Shown one piece after another: positions 25,873 through 38,060 of a stretch of 64,000 nt of DNA. The DNA comes from Brevipalpus yothersi (lineage: Eukaryota > Arthropoda > Arachnida > Trombidiformes > Tenuipalpidae): contig QZCP01000038.1 in assembly GCA_003956705.1 (NCBI GenBank), positions 19,225 through 83,224 of the forward strand, given 5' to 3'. A program made the translations under genes and the position numbers. The notes beneath the pieces were generated by a model that saw only the letters and a program-made list of their open reading frames with translations, was not told where the DNA came from and did not search any database. Numbering within the stretch: position 1 is the stretch's first letter; each line of letters opens with the position of its first letter.

Positions 25873-27373
25873 ATCCATTTTCGACCTCAGTTTGATGTGA
25901 TCATGTCTAAAGTTTGGTCCTGTTAATGAGTTTTTTTTATCTAGTCAAGAGTTTGTGAATTCCTCCATTTTCCCTCCCTTAGTTATTTGGAATTGAATTT
26001 TGATTCTTGAGATTTGTGTCGTTTTGCTGATTTTTGTTCCAGAAAATTATGTTCTCGGCATAGATACACTTTCAAGACTATGTTCGTGTAACAGAAAGAA
26101 ACTCGAAAATACATATTTGGATACATATTTTTCCTGTCCAATTCAATGAAACTTTATTTCTCACAAATTACACCGTGTAACATATCGGTAATGCATTGTA
26201 TTACATTGCAGCTACACTGTTGGTGATAGCTTCTGAGTTTTAGTATGAATGATCGAAGCAGTTGAGATGCAAGCTTCTATCCATTACCTTCATTTGTCTT
26301 CAGTCTTTGATCAAAATGATCATGGTTCATCATGATTCTAAAATGTTTCCGCGCTGAACAAAGTCTGCTTCATGATAATATGCTGGAGAAACTTTAGAGC
26401 TCTATAACTGATGCTTCGCAATGAAGCTCATGGTCTTCGGGCATGAGCTATCTTTGACTTCTGAAATCGATGTTTCGATATCTTGAGTGTCAGAAATCCT
26501 TTCAATCACAGCGATCTAGATGTTTAAACTGATTTTTGATTTGATGTACTCATGATCCCTTTAATCTCATTTGTTGGCCAGAAAAGTTTCGAATTCTTCT
26601 TGAATTCTCTTACTATAGTCTAGGCCAAGAACAGAGAGAATAGGGAGAGATGCGCTGTTCCTACAGAGCATCGGAATTAGTTGTTTTGACCTTTTTACAA
26701 CCAGAGAACACTATGAGCTCCATTGGAATTCTTTTCCAGCTCCCATAGACTACTTAAGGGATAGAAGAAGCTTTCAGTTATCATGATCTATGATTCTTGG
26801 AAACACTCGATAGTTTTCATATCTAGCTTTATCAGTAGATTTGATCAAAGTAGATAAGAGAAGATTGAAGAAATATGAGTCTCATATTATTAGACAATTT
26901 CGCAACGCTAATGAAGCTTTAGTCATTGTTGGAGGCTTACATGAGGATTTCGAAATTCTGAGAAAGGAGCCCTTCGAACAAGAGGATGATTGTGCATGAT
27001 TTCTGATTCGTTCCCTAGTATCTCTAGGTACGATTGGCATCTTTAAGAATGAATATAATATGTAGCTTACAAACTTTGTCCATTAATTTTCGAGCCTCGT
27101 TTGTGTTTCATTGGACCAGCGAACCCGAGGTGAGGAGAATCAAAATATCATAATAGATGAACGAAGAATTCGAAATGAAATAATGCAAAAGCTACCAAGT
27201 GAGCGAATAAATATAATATTACTTCAAGGAGTGAGTTCATAATACCTAATGGAGGAAGTCTTCATTCATAACACATCATTAATAAGAATGTCACTTCAGG
27301 GCAGATTATTAAAAAAATTTTTTTTCTTTGCTTTCTCTTTTTCATTTGCTTTGATGACATTTGCTGCTGTATT

Positions 27374-27376
<3 letters not shown>

Positions 27377-27433
<57 letters not shown>
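27377..27433. repeat. (CT)n microsatellite
   Basis: Pure CT dinucleotide tract in the spacer between the V-ATPase and MAM genes. Confidence 0.96.
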
Positions 27434-27435
<2 letters not shown>

Positions 27436-28380
27436 CATAATTGCTCATCCAAATGAGTAAGCTGCAAACTTTACTTTCATCTTCATCATCTGTGTGAGCT
27501 CAAAGTTTATACAGTGTTGAGAATAATTGATATTTTGTAACTTTTTTCATTTGTATTTTTTTCACACTTCCATTTTTTGCTCCAAGTAAGTGGGCCAAAA
27601 GTCTTATACAGTGAGTAGAAGAAATAATTTGTGAGGAGATATTTACAGAGAGAAAGTAATTGCTCAACCTTAGGCAAAGCACTCAAAATTGTTTCCAGCC
27701 TGATTAGTTGAGAGACTACAACATGCATTCAAGAAAGATCAACTGAGATTTTTTCCTGGAAAACTAAAGTTTACTCTCTACTTTGCTCTGAGTGGGATCA
27801 TTTTTGATGCTACCAAATACTCTTCATTGATCCACGATACATATTCGCTATGTCAAGCGAATATTTGAGATAAAATATTGATGAATATGTATATTTTTCA
27901 TTCGTTCAGAATATTTGAGCAGAAAATTGGTACCAAAAATTGAATGAAGGATTCAAAATATCTTTTCCAACTTTTGCTATCGAAAAATTGAAACGAATAT
28001 TGTATACATCTTCACTATTCCACCTCTATTGCATCATTCGAGCGAATAGATAAACACACAAACGCATGAGTGTTTATTTACAGATTTTTGTTGGAGAATT
28101 GAAAACTTTTATCTTCACGAGTGTGAGTATATTTACTATACATCACACGACAAAGTACACTTACTTTGTCGAGCACCAAAACTATCTTCTTCCTTACACC
28201 ATTCTCTTTAGTCAGAATGGATGGATGGATGTGTGTGTATGTATTCTCGATGAAAGAGAAAGAAGGAGAAGAGAGAGAGAGAGAGAGAAGCATCAAAACA
28301 TAGAAAGAGAGAAAAAAGAGAGTGATTCTTGTGAATTGCTTTTCGAAATGATCATAAAGAGTAAAGTAAACTTCCCCTCA

Positions 28381-28384
<4 letters not shown>

Positions 28385-28417
<33 letters not shown>
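28385..28417. repeat. (CT)n microsatellite
   Basis: Pure CT tract about 100 bases after a (GA)n tract at 28268-28289. The two are complementary and could pair as a hairpin. Confidence 0.95.
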
Positions 28418-28420
<3 letters not shown>

Positions 28421-29410
28421 TATCTTCTTCCTCCTCTACTTTGGTGTCATCCAAACCCAGTGACCATAAAATGGAAAGTAAGAAAAAAGAGATTCTGAGA
28501 AAGCAAAATCCTGTGCTTAAGAAGATGCTGGAGAAAGAAAGCAAAATAAGACAGGAAGCAAGAGAGTGAAGAAGGAGAAGAAGAAGAAAAAAGAGAATAA
28601 AAAACCGAGTAAACCTGAAAAAGATAGCTGAATAAGAATATAAGAAGCATTGATAAAAAAGTACGCCAAAAATGAATAGATGATGACACCAAACTGGTTG
28701 GAAAGATTTGAATTGTAAAAATTTCAAGCTCTGTCTGATCGTTTTTATATGCTCATTTCTACTTATTCCAATCGATTATTCTTTTTATTCTTTATTTCTT
28801 CCAAAAAAGAATAATCTGATACCATAAACACTTACACACACTATCTCTCTCAACCATCGTTGACAGATCATTATCATCATTATTTATCAGTCTAGAGCTA
28901 TAAGTCAACAGAATAAGCTCGAAAAATTCGTAAATCCCAAAGGTTAGATTATCTTTGGTTATTTTAGTAGCCTAATAATAAATTAATGAGTTTGTGAATA
29001 TCTCATATTATTACCATGAGATTTTTTATTACTATTGCTTTTTTCATCTCTCACTCATATAAATAGTGATCAAAGCGTATGCATATTATAAAATTAATAC
29101 ATCCAATATAAAGAATTTAATTCTGCTCCAAAAAAAATTAATATCCAATTAAAATTGGATCAAAATGAATATTCATTTACAACATCCGGTTTTCATGTAA
29201 AGTCTATAAAACTTTCCTCTTCTCTCTGTGTATCTGTGTATCTGTGTGTGTACATTTTTTTCCATCATCATTACAATTTTTTCCTCCTCTTCTATTATCA
29301 TCATTGGTCATCTTTCATCCCTCCTCCACCCATCTTTTCGATACACTAGGGTCACTTGGAAAAAAAGTATACTGACACGCAATAGTGTGCAATAGGTGAT
29401 TGTGATACTC

Positions 29411-31903
29411 ATGATGATGAGTTTATACCCATGGGCCTATGGCCATTATCATCATCAAGCTCATCATCTCAATAGTAAACATTTATTCACTCAAAACACT
29501 ATTTCCACTGCTAAACAAGCTGGACAACGATCAACCATAAAAGTTGGTCTGGGAAATCATTATCATCTCCCTTTTTTTCCATGGATTGTCCAAATTGTGA
29601 CCATAATGTTGATGATGATGGGAGGTGGCGAAGATGATATTTACACTACTACAACTACATATAAGTATCGAACAATATTCGGATTATCTTTACTAGTCAA
29701 TGCAGCAGCAGCAGCCTCATCTCCATCTCTTCTTCTACCTAAGCCCATATCTTCTTACAATATTTCGGAAGCTGCATCCTTTCCGCCTCCGGTGTCCACT
29801 CGGACACCAGTGTCTTCACTGTCTTTGTTAACCCTGGACAGATCAATGGTCAAGTTGGCTTGTGATTTTGAGCAAGATCTGTGTTCATGGAGACATGAGA
29901 CAAAGTATAATGGTGGCTTGAAATGGAAACTTTCGCCAATAAAAAATCGCATGATAACCAATAAAATGGATGATGAAAATTTGTCCAGTTCAATTGTTCC
30001 ACCAGCATCACCGGATATAAGTGATGAGCTGGACAATGGAAATGAAGATAAATGTGATGAGAATGGCTTCCACAGTGGTCGTGATGGTGATACTGATGGC
30101 TGTTCATCGTCACAAAGTGGTGATGTGAAAAGGCAAGTTCAACAATCAAAATCAAATAGGAAATCAAATCGATATTTGTACATAACATCCCATGATTTGC
30201 CGGAAAATAGTTCATTTGTTCGTATATCACATTTTCCATTGGCAGCAAGAAATTCTGGCTACTGTTATTTGAGTTTAAAATATATTGCCTATGGAATAGG
30301 TTTCGCTAAACTTATCATTGGACTGAGACTGATCGATCACTATGAAATTGAGCCAATTTTGGTCATCTTCTCATCTAAAACCAGCCAATGGCATCGAGTT
30401 AAGGTTCCATTGATTGCGAACTATGTGTTTACACCCATTATTGAGGCACGTCGAAATACTCTGGATTCTGATGGAAATTCCAAGAGCCATGATGGTGATG
30501 AAGGCTATATTGCCATAGATGATACTGAGCTGAGTCGTGGCTGTGTCCATGATCCTACTGATGATGGTGAAGATATGAAAGCTCATACACTATCGAAAAT
30601 TGAATTCAATCAGATCAATAATAAACAAAAAATACGTCGAGATGATTTCGAATTGGAACCAAAATCGAAATCAGCTCAATCATTGAATCATACGATAAGT
30701 GATGGTGTTGTGATTGAATCGAAAGATTCATCATCATCAGTTGAAAATTCTGCTGGTCCAAAGATAATTGTGACCAATGACCAGAACGATGTGTCTGGTG
30801 GGAGTGGAGAGGAGGAAGAAGATGAAGGTAATACCCTGATCATGCGGGAATATCTTATTCCAAATTCTAAGAATTTGAAGAAATTGAAAGCAAAGAAAAC
30901 CAAGATAAGAAAAATTGGCTCACCAATCCTTGAAAACTATCAAATCAATAAAGTGATTGGTAAAACTTTGGTCAATCCACTGAAATCATCCAAATCATCA
31001 TTATTGAATCAAAATGACCTGGAAAAAGCTATCCTAAAAACACTCCAAAAACAATTCATGCCATCACCAAACCTTAAGAATTTCAAATTATCATCAGCAT
31101 GTGAAGGACGTAATTCAATTTCTCGTAATGTTGTAGGCTTACGTTGTGATCGACGTCGTCTTACTCAGCATCAAAAAATTGAGCAAACAATTGTGTTGGA
31201 ATCAGATGAGAAGTGTACCACAACCACAACGAAGACATCAATTCAATTGTGTCCATCATCATGTAATTTGGATGATATACATGAACAAGATCAATTTCGA
31301 GACAATTGTGGTTGGACTCAAGATCGTACGGAAGCAAAATTCGGCACATGGCTACTGATCTCAGAAGATTATGCATCTCAACACAATCGATGGCTACCGG
31401 TAATTGAGACATCTCAGCGTAATAATGGTAAATATTTGGTGTTAGATGTGAAAAAGACACCATATACACCAGCAATCCATCTGAATAGTCCACTATTTTA
31501 TGATGCGAAAGATAATTGCTACTTTACGTTCTCATACGCGATTCATGATCGGAATGCAATCTTCTATTTGCATCTGATCACTTTGACTCCAGTTGAAATC
31601 GAAGAGGAGGAAGATGATGGTGATGGAGGTGATGGGGCTGATGAGGTAGTCATGATGATCAATCAGTCTAAAAAACGGAAACACAAAAAAGGTAAATCAA
31701 ATCATCTGGAATATGATGAAACGACATACATTTTGTGGAAAAGTTATCTGTCTGGTCGTTCAAATCTTGGACACTGGTCAACTGGATCAGGATACATTGG
31801 AAGACAGAAAAATCTATTCTATCTATCGTTTGTTCGATCATCAGCACCATATTCTCCTTTTGGTACAATAGCTCTCGATAATTTTAATTTCATTTCATGT
31901 TAA
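29411..31903 (+). CDS. Protein with two MAM domains
   Basis: A long uninterrupted frame of 830 residues from the ATG at 29411. The first MAM domain (about 149-380) starts CDFEQDLCSW and ends with EGYIAIDDTELSRGCVHD. It has a long acidic insert. The second, more degenerate MAM domain fills the C-terminus (about 610-830), from DNCGWTQDRTEAKFGTW to the terminal FGTIALDNFNFISC. MAM domains are extracellular adhesion or recognition modules of about 170 residues. A Lys/Asp-rich disordered linker separates the two. The N-terminus is uncertain. Residues 1-115 contain two hydrophobic stretches (near 55-75 and 92-115) and His- and Thr-rich runs, but no clean N-terminal signal, so an upstream exon or an internal start is possible. 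No transmembrane anchor follows the second MAM. The last third was duplicated to 44.25 kb, where it is broken. Confidence 0.78.
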   Translation: MMMSLYPWAYGHYHHQAHHLNSKHLFTQNTISTAKQAGQRSTIKVGLGNHYHLPFFPWIVQIVTIMLMMMGGGEDDIYTTTTTYKYRTIFGLSLLVNAAAAASSPSLLLPKPISSYNISEAASFPPPVSTRTPVSSLSLLTLDRSMVKLACDFEQDLCSWRHETKYNGGLKWKLSPIKNRMITNKMDDENLSSSIVPPASPDISDELDNGNEDKCDENGFHSGRDGDTDGCSSSQSGDVKRQVQQSKSNRKSNRYLYITSHDLPENSSFVRISHFPLAARNSGYCYLSLKYIAYGIGFAKLIIGLRLIDHYEIEPILVIFSSKTSQWHRVKVPLIANYVFTPIIEARRNTLDSDGNSKSHDGDEGYIAIDDTELSRGCVHDPTDDGEDMKAHTLSKIEFNQINNKQKIRRDDFELEPKSKSAQSLNHTISDGVVIESKDSSSSVENSAGPKIIVTNDQNDVSGGSGEEEEDEGNTLIMREYLIPNSKNLKKLKAKKTKIRKIGSPILENYQINKVIGKTLVNPLKSSKSSLLNQNDLEKAILKTLQKQFMPSPNLKNFKLSSACEGRNSISRNVVGLRCDRRRLTQHQKIEQTIVLESDEKCTTTTTKTSIQLCPSSCNLDDIHEQDQFRDNCGWTQDRTEAKFGTWLLISEDYASQHNRWLPVIETSQRNNGKYLVLDVKKTPYTPAIHLNSPLFYDAKDNCYFTFSYAIHDRNAIFYLHLITLTPVEIEEEEDDGDGGDGADEVVMMINQSKKRKHKKGKSNHLEYDETTYILWKSYLSGRSNLGHWSTGSGYIGRQKNLFYLSFVRSSAPYSPFGTIALDNFNFISC

Positions 31904-32400
31904 ATCATCTTTTTTTGAATCATTGAAATAATTAAAGCAAAAAAATGTCATTACCTCTCATACATGTTGTACGACCACTGAAAAGGAAAACGTTGATATG
32001 CCTCAGTTTTTGCTCTGAATATTCAAGTCATCAAGAAGAGTGATAATTTCGTTGGGAATTTAGGAATTTTCTCTCATATCTATCTTTCAACTCATGGAAG
32101 ACGTTTAATTTATCGAATGCAGTCGAACAGATTAATCAGATTTAAATGAGAGGCATGAGAGAGACTTAACGTTTCTTTTTGCTCAGAGCTGTTTTTCACA
32201 ACATCTGGCACCTAGCAGAGATAATTTGTAACATCACAATACAATGTAATTCATGGTAGATCGGTGACCATATGGTACGTTTCATGAGCATAAAATTACA
32301 TGAATGTTGATCATGAGTTCATTTATACCTCGGATTCATCTATTGGTCTTCGATGTCTATCTGTTGATGAGTTCAATGTTATCATAAATGTATTGCCATT
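31904..32400. other. Convergent 3' spacer MAM / protease, duplicated
   Basis: Spacer between the MAM stop (plus) and the protease stop (minus). It matches 45283-45779 almost base for base with the same length, so the duplication carried it whole. I see no gene. Confidence 0.85.
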
Positions 32401-33645
32401 TCAATCAACTTCCAGTAAGTTTTTGGGAACTAATTCACTCATCATCTGATCAACCCAATCCATGTAACTTGTGACACGTGTATAGACACCAGGAAAGTTG
32501 GGTTCAGCACATCGAAATCCAAAAGACACTATTCCAAGCAGTTGCCATCTTCCTTCAACACCTTGAATCATCAATGGTCCACCACTATCACCTTGACATG
32601 CATCTCGTCCTCCTTCCGGATATCCGGCACAGTAAATCTTCTCAGTAAAGTTAAGGTTACTCTTGATGTATGCCAATCGACAAGCGGCATCATTCCAAAT
32701 AGGTAGTGATACTTGTTTCAGTTTAGTGGCCAAAGGTCCTCCTGAAAGAACAAAACACACAGACATAAGATCTGGAATGGTTTTGTTGACTAACTTTGAT
32801 ACCATATTCCAGTGAACCCCATCCGATAACAGTTGCTTGTTCATTGTGAAAAGTTTTATTACGATCTGGCAAGCAAATTGGCGTAAATAAATCAGGTATT
32901 TCAATTTTTCCTTTTGATTTTATGATTGCAATATCGTTCTCTTGACTTCTGGAATTGTATCTCTCATGAATTCGAAAACTTTCAATCTGGTAATGTTTCG
33001 CGCCAGGATACAAATTGATCAATAAATCCTTTACTCCAAGTCGAATGACTATATTCGTGTGATTCTGGCTGAAAATATAATGAACATACAGATCAGTGCG
33101 ATGAATCTAGTAATTAATTGAAAGGATGTCTATATCAATGGTACTAACTATTACTTACCCAATGAGACAATGAGCTGCAGTGATCAGATGCCATTCTGAT
33201 ATCAAAGTGGCCCCACAAAATGTTCGCTTGCCTATTTTGTTGATCAAAGCAGCCATCCATGGCCATGATTTAGGATCAGAATCAGTACCACCGACAATTC
33301 TGGTTCTTGGTGATATTCCACATACTTTACCAAAACTATGGCCAAATCGATTTGATTTTATATTTCCACTTTCACTGCCGATAATTGAGTTACCAGAAGA
33401 GATAGTATTTAGGCAAGTTGACTGATTAATAGAAGAAATGAGAGGTTAATCAGCTTAAATTAAAAAAATAGAGACAATGTGAAAGTCATGAAAACATTTG
33501 CACCATATCTTGAAAGCTATATTCAAAACACTTTAAAACATTTAGAACCAGCATGTTTTAGCCATTGAAAAGTTTAAGTTGATCCACTGTTTACCTGATG
33601 GAATGTTAAAAGTATGAAGGAAGTGAAAATATTGGATGGAACCAT
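32401..33645 (-). CDS. Trypsin-like serine protease, duplicated copy 1
   Basis: CDS join(33595..33645, 33159..33421, 32803..33068, 32401..32741), minus strand, 306 residues. All splice sites are GT-AG and frame closes exactly. Exon 1 gives a short signal-like start (MVPSNIFTSFILLTFHQ). A pro-region rich in Ser/Asn leads to CGISPRTRIVGG, the activation site. The catalytic triad is His101 (TAAHC), Asp150 (ENDIAI) and Ser246 (ACQGDSGGP). Asp at the S1 base (RDACQGDSGG) predicts cleavage after Arg/Lys. The gene is convergent with the MAM gene. It has a near-identical copy at 45.78-47.02 kb and broken relatives at 43.3 and 62.2 kb. A role in digestion or in a haemolymph/secreted cascade cannot be told from sequence. 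Confidence 0.92.
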
Positions 33646-34330
33646 TGATGTTGATTATCGAAAGTGAATTGACTCTCAGATTTGAATGGTTGCTATGAGC
33701 TTTAGTTATTGCTTATGACCTGTCACCCAAATTGAATATTGAAAAAAGGGCCATCTTGGTGCCGAGTGATGCGTAGAATGTTTGACAAAATGTCTTGTGA
33801 GTATCGAACTATTCTTTTGCATGATTTGAGCCAGAATATCTGATCTCCTATCTGAATGTTTAAATACATGTATTTTGTTCTAAGAATTTTGATTGCTGAA
33901 AAAGTTTCGGCACCGAGAAAAAATTCGATGCGAATTCTACGTTCAACCTCGAGTTTTTAGTGTTTGTCAGCGAGGTACCTCTCTCGTGAAATATGCTCCA
34001 GTAAAGATTGCTTCATTCAGGACAATAGAATACAGAACAGGCATGGTGTGCAAGCGGTGTGAAGCAAAAAATTCATGAAAATTCATTCATGTTCATTTCT
34101 TTTTTTATTCTCAAGCAAAACAGCGTGTCAATTCAAACTGATACTGGAATTTTGCAACGATCAAAATTGAACTATCTGATGAGTACCTACCAGTGCATAT
34201 CGATTGCTCTCAGGTTCCTACCAGATTTGAAATATTTGAGCTCACTATGAATCAATCCATGCATTGAGAATAGCAAACTATCGGATATCCAACGATTTGA
34301 TTCTCAATTTGATTAGGAGGGAAGCAATTG
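33646..34330. other. Duplicated 5' flank of protease copy 1
   Basis: It contains the protease promoter and matches 47024-47700 with more differences than the protease itself. The match breaks at about 34325 where an insertion begins. No convincing gene; short open frames are shared by both copies but drift in frame. Confidence 0.7.
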
Positions 34331-35480
34331 TGAGCACTTTCCTTTTTTGGAGGAGGGCGTGATGAAGTGTCAGGGTCTAAACCTTGCACTTCTCTCAGCA
34401 AGATAAATTTATTTGTTTCGCCTGATTCAAATGAGAGGGTTCGAATCGCGGATCCCAGAAGTATGACAACGATTTCAGTTATCCTAGTAACTGTGGTTAA
34501 CAATACAGAGAGCAATCTCAATCCACTTAGCACAAATATGAAAACTACCGAAATTGGAAGTTGAGGCAGTTGGCGTACCAACTCAATTATCTGGGCAAAT
34601 AGCCTCTTTAGCATTAGCTAAGCCTAATGTGGTCCAAAAGTGATTATATTTAGTAGTAAATGACTACGGGGCAAGATCGTGAGCACAAGTAGTAAATACT
34701 ACCAAATATTATAACTTTATCAACTTAAACTATTTCTCTTACTTATTTACGGAGGGAAAGAAGATATGGATTAGGAGGGGAAAACTTAAGTATTCGAGTT
34801 TGCAAAGCAAACGAGAAGAGTTGCAAAAGATAACTATCTCAGAGTTTAAACTAAGCTGCCTGGATATGATTCTCTGTGGCTATCACAGTAGAAGCAGGGG
34901 GAAAGAAGAGTTAACTTCAATCTTAAAGCTTCTTCTTAGACTTTGGATATTGATAGCAACGTGAGCTACAGTTGAACTGTTGATCAGAAAAATGAGGTTG
35001 ACGGCTATCAAGGGAAAGTATTTGGTATGATACCAAATGAGCAAATAACTGACGGAGTCAAGAGTAAGAGTTTACTGATAATATGAGATGATGATGGATC
35101 TCGATCGATGGTGAGAAATTACTCAGAGAGGGTAAACTGTATAGTTGAAGAATTTGTGTTGGAGCTTGCACACAGTTAATATAAAAGAATGTAAGTTCAA
35201 CACAAATGAATGTTGAGTAGATAACTCAAATATGTAACTGGAGAGCACTGGGTAATTAACAGAGCTGAGTAAATGACTCCAACGAGAGAACAGAGTGAAC
35301 GAGTTTGGGTGATATGGAAGATGATATGATTTTCCAATAATCAATTCCAGAGACATGAAAACAATTAAACCGAACGGGTTTTACTAGTCCAAAAGCGGGA
35401 TTCAAATCGTAGTTGCACTAATCAGTTTGGTCCTTTAAATCGGGGTTCACGAATAAGATGAGCAGTCGGCCCAAATCGGA

Positions 35481-35637
35481 GAGAAAAACCTTTTCTCGAA
35501 GATTTGAAATACAGCTTCGCAAAGCTAAAGTTAATTGTTGTGGAGAACCTCTCCAAGGAAAAACCTTTTCCTAAAGAAAAATGAACAGAGAAAAACCTTT
35601 TCTCGAGACACAGAAAAACACAGGGAAAACCTTTCCC
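35481..35637. repeat. Array of five short palindromes with a common ACC loop
   Basis: Five perfect inverted repeats, each centred on ACC: 35481-35497 (stem GAGAAAA), 35541-35555 (TGGAGA), 35556-35572 (AGGAAAA), 35588-35604 (GAGAAAA) and 35623-35637 (GGGAAA). Stem sequences differ but each is fully self-complementary over 6-7 bases. Confidence 0.9.
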
Positions 35638-35652
35638 AAAAAGAAACAGAAA

Positions 35653-35879
35653 CAGCCGGACTGAACTTACTTCCTCAGTAATTCAGCATTCCCTGATATT
35701 TCTATCACTCCTCGTGCATAGACAATATCTCGACGATAGGAAACTTAATGAAATAAACAAAACAAATCAAAATTAAACACACACAGCCGGACTGACTTTA
35801 TTCCTCATAAATCAGCATTCCCTAGATATTTCTACCACTCCTCATGAATAGACAATATCCTCGACGATAGGGAACTTAC
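35653..35879. repeat. Two-copy direct repeat of about 95 bases
   Basis: Copies at 35653-35747 and 35784-35879 both start CAGCCGGACTGA, share TCAGCATTCCCT and ATAGACAATATC, and end in GGAAACTTA or GGGAACTTA. A 36-base A-rich spacer separates them. They lie just after the hairpin array inside the LTR-like insertion. Confidence 0.9.
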
Positions 35880-36370
35880 ACTGGAAACAACATCGAGAAG
35901 AACCAGCGGAAGCTTAGATACGAAACTAGTAAGCACCTTAATTAGAGAGGCATATCGTACTGACAGTAGGTATATACACTCTGGTAACCTAAGCGTACGT
36001 AGAGGAGGCTCTAACTAAGTTACGACGTTGAGTATCGTTGTACTTACAAGTCACACATAAACTGTCTGTATACTAATGCTTGCTGGTTCTTCTCCGACTG
36101 AGGTTTATATATGATACATGAAGGGTGAAAGGACAGGTGAATGATAAGTGAAAGTTATCAGCATAATCTTATCATGAAGTTAATCGGAGAATAAGTAAAC
36201 CAGGGAACGAATAAGAAAAGAGAAAAAGTGAAGAAAAGGGAAAGTTTCCCTATGATTGGCGAAGAGCGAGCGAACTTGTAGAGTTCGAGAGGGATGAGCA
36301 CAGCGCGTGTAGATGAAGTCTACGGTCTTTTCTCTGTGAAATGATGAGGGGTCGATACCTCACGTAACAC

Positions 36371-36697
36371 AATCGTTCCCATTTAGAGAAAAGCTGCGCA
36401 TTGGTAACAAGAAAAAATCTGTTTAAGACTGTTTAACAAATTAATTGATTGGAAGTGAGAACAATGCATATGTGTTCGTGACAGAGATAATAGCTCTCTC
36501 CATTATGGACCATTTAAAGACACCAGAAATTCAGAAAGCAATCAGAAAAACTTATTCTGTGATAAACTCTCTATGAATCAAGTGGAGCTTAATCACTGAG
36601 TAACTGAAATTCGCTTTATTTCATTTGAGGCACAATTTATTGATAGTTCAATATGTATTTGGATCCTACATGTACATGTATATTGGATTCATCTTGA
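36371..36697 (+). pseudogene. Decayed small secreted protein A, copy 1
   Basis: From about 36376 the sequence matches the 5' flank of the protein A genes at 47.96 and 63.95 kb up to and just past the start codon. The ATG at 36653 opens MYLDPTCTCILDSS and then TGA at 36695. The downstream coding part seen at 47.96 kb is absent or replaced. I read it as a lost copy. Confidence 0.65.
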
Positions 36698-38060
36698 ATA
36701 ATAATGGATCGCAAACTCGATACCATTTCATTGAATGAAATTCTTCATCCATCTATCTATCTGTATCTCTTCCATCCTCTTCCATTCTCTTCCTAGGTGA
36801 CCCATCTCATCCCTCGCCGGGGATAATGAATTTGATCTGGTCTCATCCGATCTGATTGTATTTCAGTTCCATTCTCATTTTCCACAGTTTTCATGTTTGT
36901 TCATCTTAATTCTCATCTTTCGAGTGAGTTTGTTTCTGTCGATCTCACAGTAAACGGCTATATATGATGAAGTATCATGATATGACCTCTCCTTGATCAC
37001 TGACTAGCTTTTTTGACCCTAAACTGAGGTTATAAAAGTAGTTAGAAAGAAATGAAAGGAGAAAATGAAAAGCTAATCATATTTCAATGAACGTGGACGG
37101 CTAATCAGACAAAAGAACAGTACTAACTTCATAGCAAATACGCTTCACTTTGGTTTCATTATGAGCATGGAACAAGGTGTTGCTCAGGTGCTCAGGTATT
37201 GAATGCTGTATGCATCATAGCTTCGATCTGGAAGTTCTTCGAGATGATGAGAAAAAGACTGTCCCGGGTCGAAGAGAATACATGTGTATCAAGAATGAGA
37301 AATAGAGAGTCCAGTGTGAGGAAAACGATGTTATCATTCTTATCGTACACTTTTTCAAGATAATTTTCTCTCCCTATTTCCCATTCTGGTAACTTATCTC
37401 TTTGATTCGATGAATGCAATCACATTTACTAGGTCACGAGCAGTGGGAATCATTCAGTGTCCACCATTCAATCACGATGAGAAGAAAAAAGAATAGAAAC
37501 AATGAAGCGAAATTTATCTGACGAATTAGATTGCTCTAAGTAATAAGGGTTTATTATTATGCCCGAAGCCAACTCAACAATGAAACACCATGAAGTAATA
37601 ATAGCCACCCATCAGAAACAAACGGCGTGAGCGGTAATCTAGTATTAATGATAAAAATTCCTTTTTTCTCGTATATTTTTGAGGACAGTGATAATAAATA
37701 CAGTTTAATGAGAACACCTCTACACATCGATTTTTGCTGGTCAGATCTCTCATCTCATGATGCCTTTCGAGCCTGTGATCAACTTTCCAAGCTGATTAGA
37801 GAGCAAGAAAGACAACACACTTTTTTTCTGTAATTTTCATGTCTCAATGTCCTAATCAATAGTCCCAAAAATGATCCCATATTTTCCTTTTAGAATGGGG
37901 CCTCCTCTAGAATAAGCTGACTCTTATGAGCTTATCTTCCTGCAGATAGCTTGAGAAGACTGCGTTCCAGATTCAAATCAATACAATCCATTTGATGATC
38001 GGTCAATTCGGAATGATTCGGATGATTACGTATCTCTGTATTGAAGAATGACAAATCTCA
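36698..38060. other. Sequence unique to block 1, no gene recognised
   Basis: Between the truncated A copy and the start of the B/C similarity, this stretch does not match block 2 (48000-48637). Open frames such as 37627-37833 are short and unrecognised. Confidence 0.5.

Larger units (their letters stand above)
25873..29410. other. Intergenic, no gene recognised
   Basis: 3' flank of the V-ATPase gene, then about 3 kb of AT-rich spacer. The longest open frames (28066-28569 and its complement) run through GA/CT tracts and look like noise. Tracts lie at 27377-27433, 28268-28289 and 28385-28417. Confidence 0.55.
34331..36370. mobile_element. LTR-like insertion of 2.04 kb in block 1
   Basis: Block 1 matches block 3 (63650-63690) up to GATTAGGAGGGAAGC and again from TTCCCATTTAG, but 2.04 kb lies between, which block 3 lacks. 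The insertion begins TGAGCAC and ends GTAACA(C), and is flanked by AATTG on the left and AATCG on the right, a possible 5-base target duplication with one mismatch. TG...CA ends, a TATA-like TTTATATATGA at about 36102 and the absence of a long ORF suggest a solo LTR. Inside are five ACC-loop hairpins, a two-copy direct repeat and a 13-base inverted repeat (GAGAAGAACCAGC near 35894 and its complement near 36082). A non-autonomous element of another class cannot be excluded. Confidence 0.6.

Noticed and set aside
27080..27245. About 50 open codons rich in Glu/Arg/Ile on the plus strand
   Set aside because: No start, no splice pattern and no family. The length is within chance for this composition.
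28066..28727. Overlapping 167- and 144-codon frames
   Set aside because: Low-complexity, driven by GA/CT tracts, with no splice signals or family match.
34252..34614. 120-codon hydrophobic minus-strand frame across the insertion border
   Set aside because: It spans the junction of the LTR-like insertion with duplicated flank, so it cannot be an old gene, and it resembles no family.
35396..35425. tRNA-like B box (GGGATTCAAATCG) suggesting a tRNA gene or SINE
   Set aside because: No A box at a suitable distance and no cloverleaf could be drawn.
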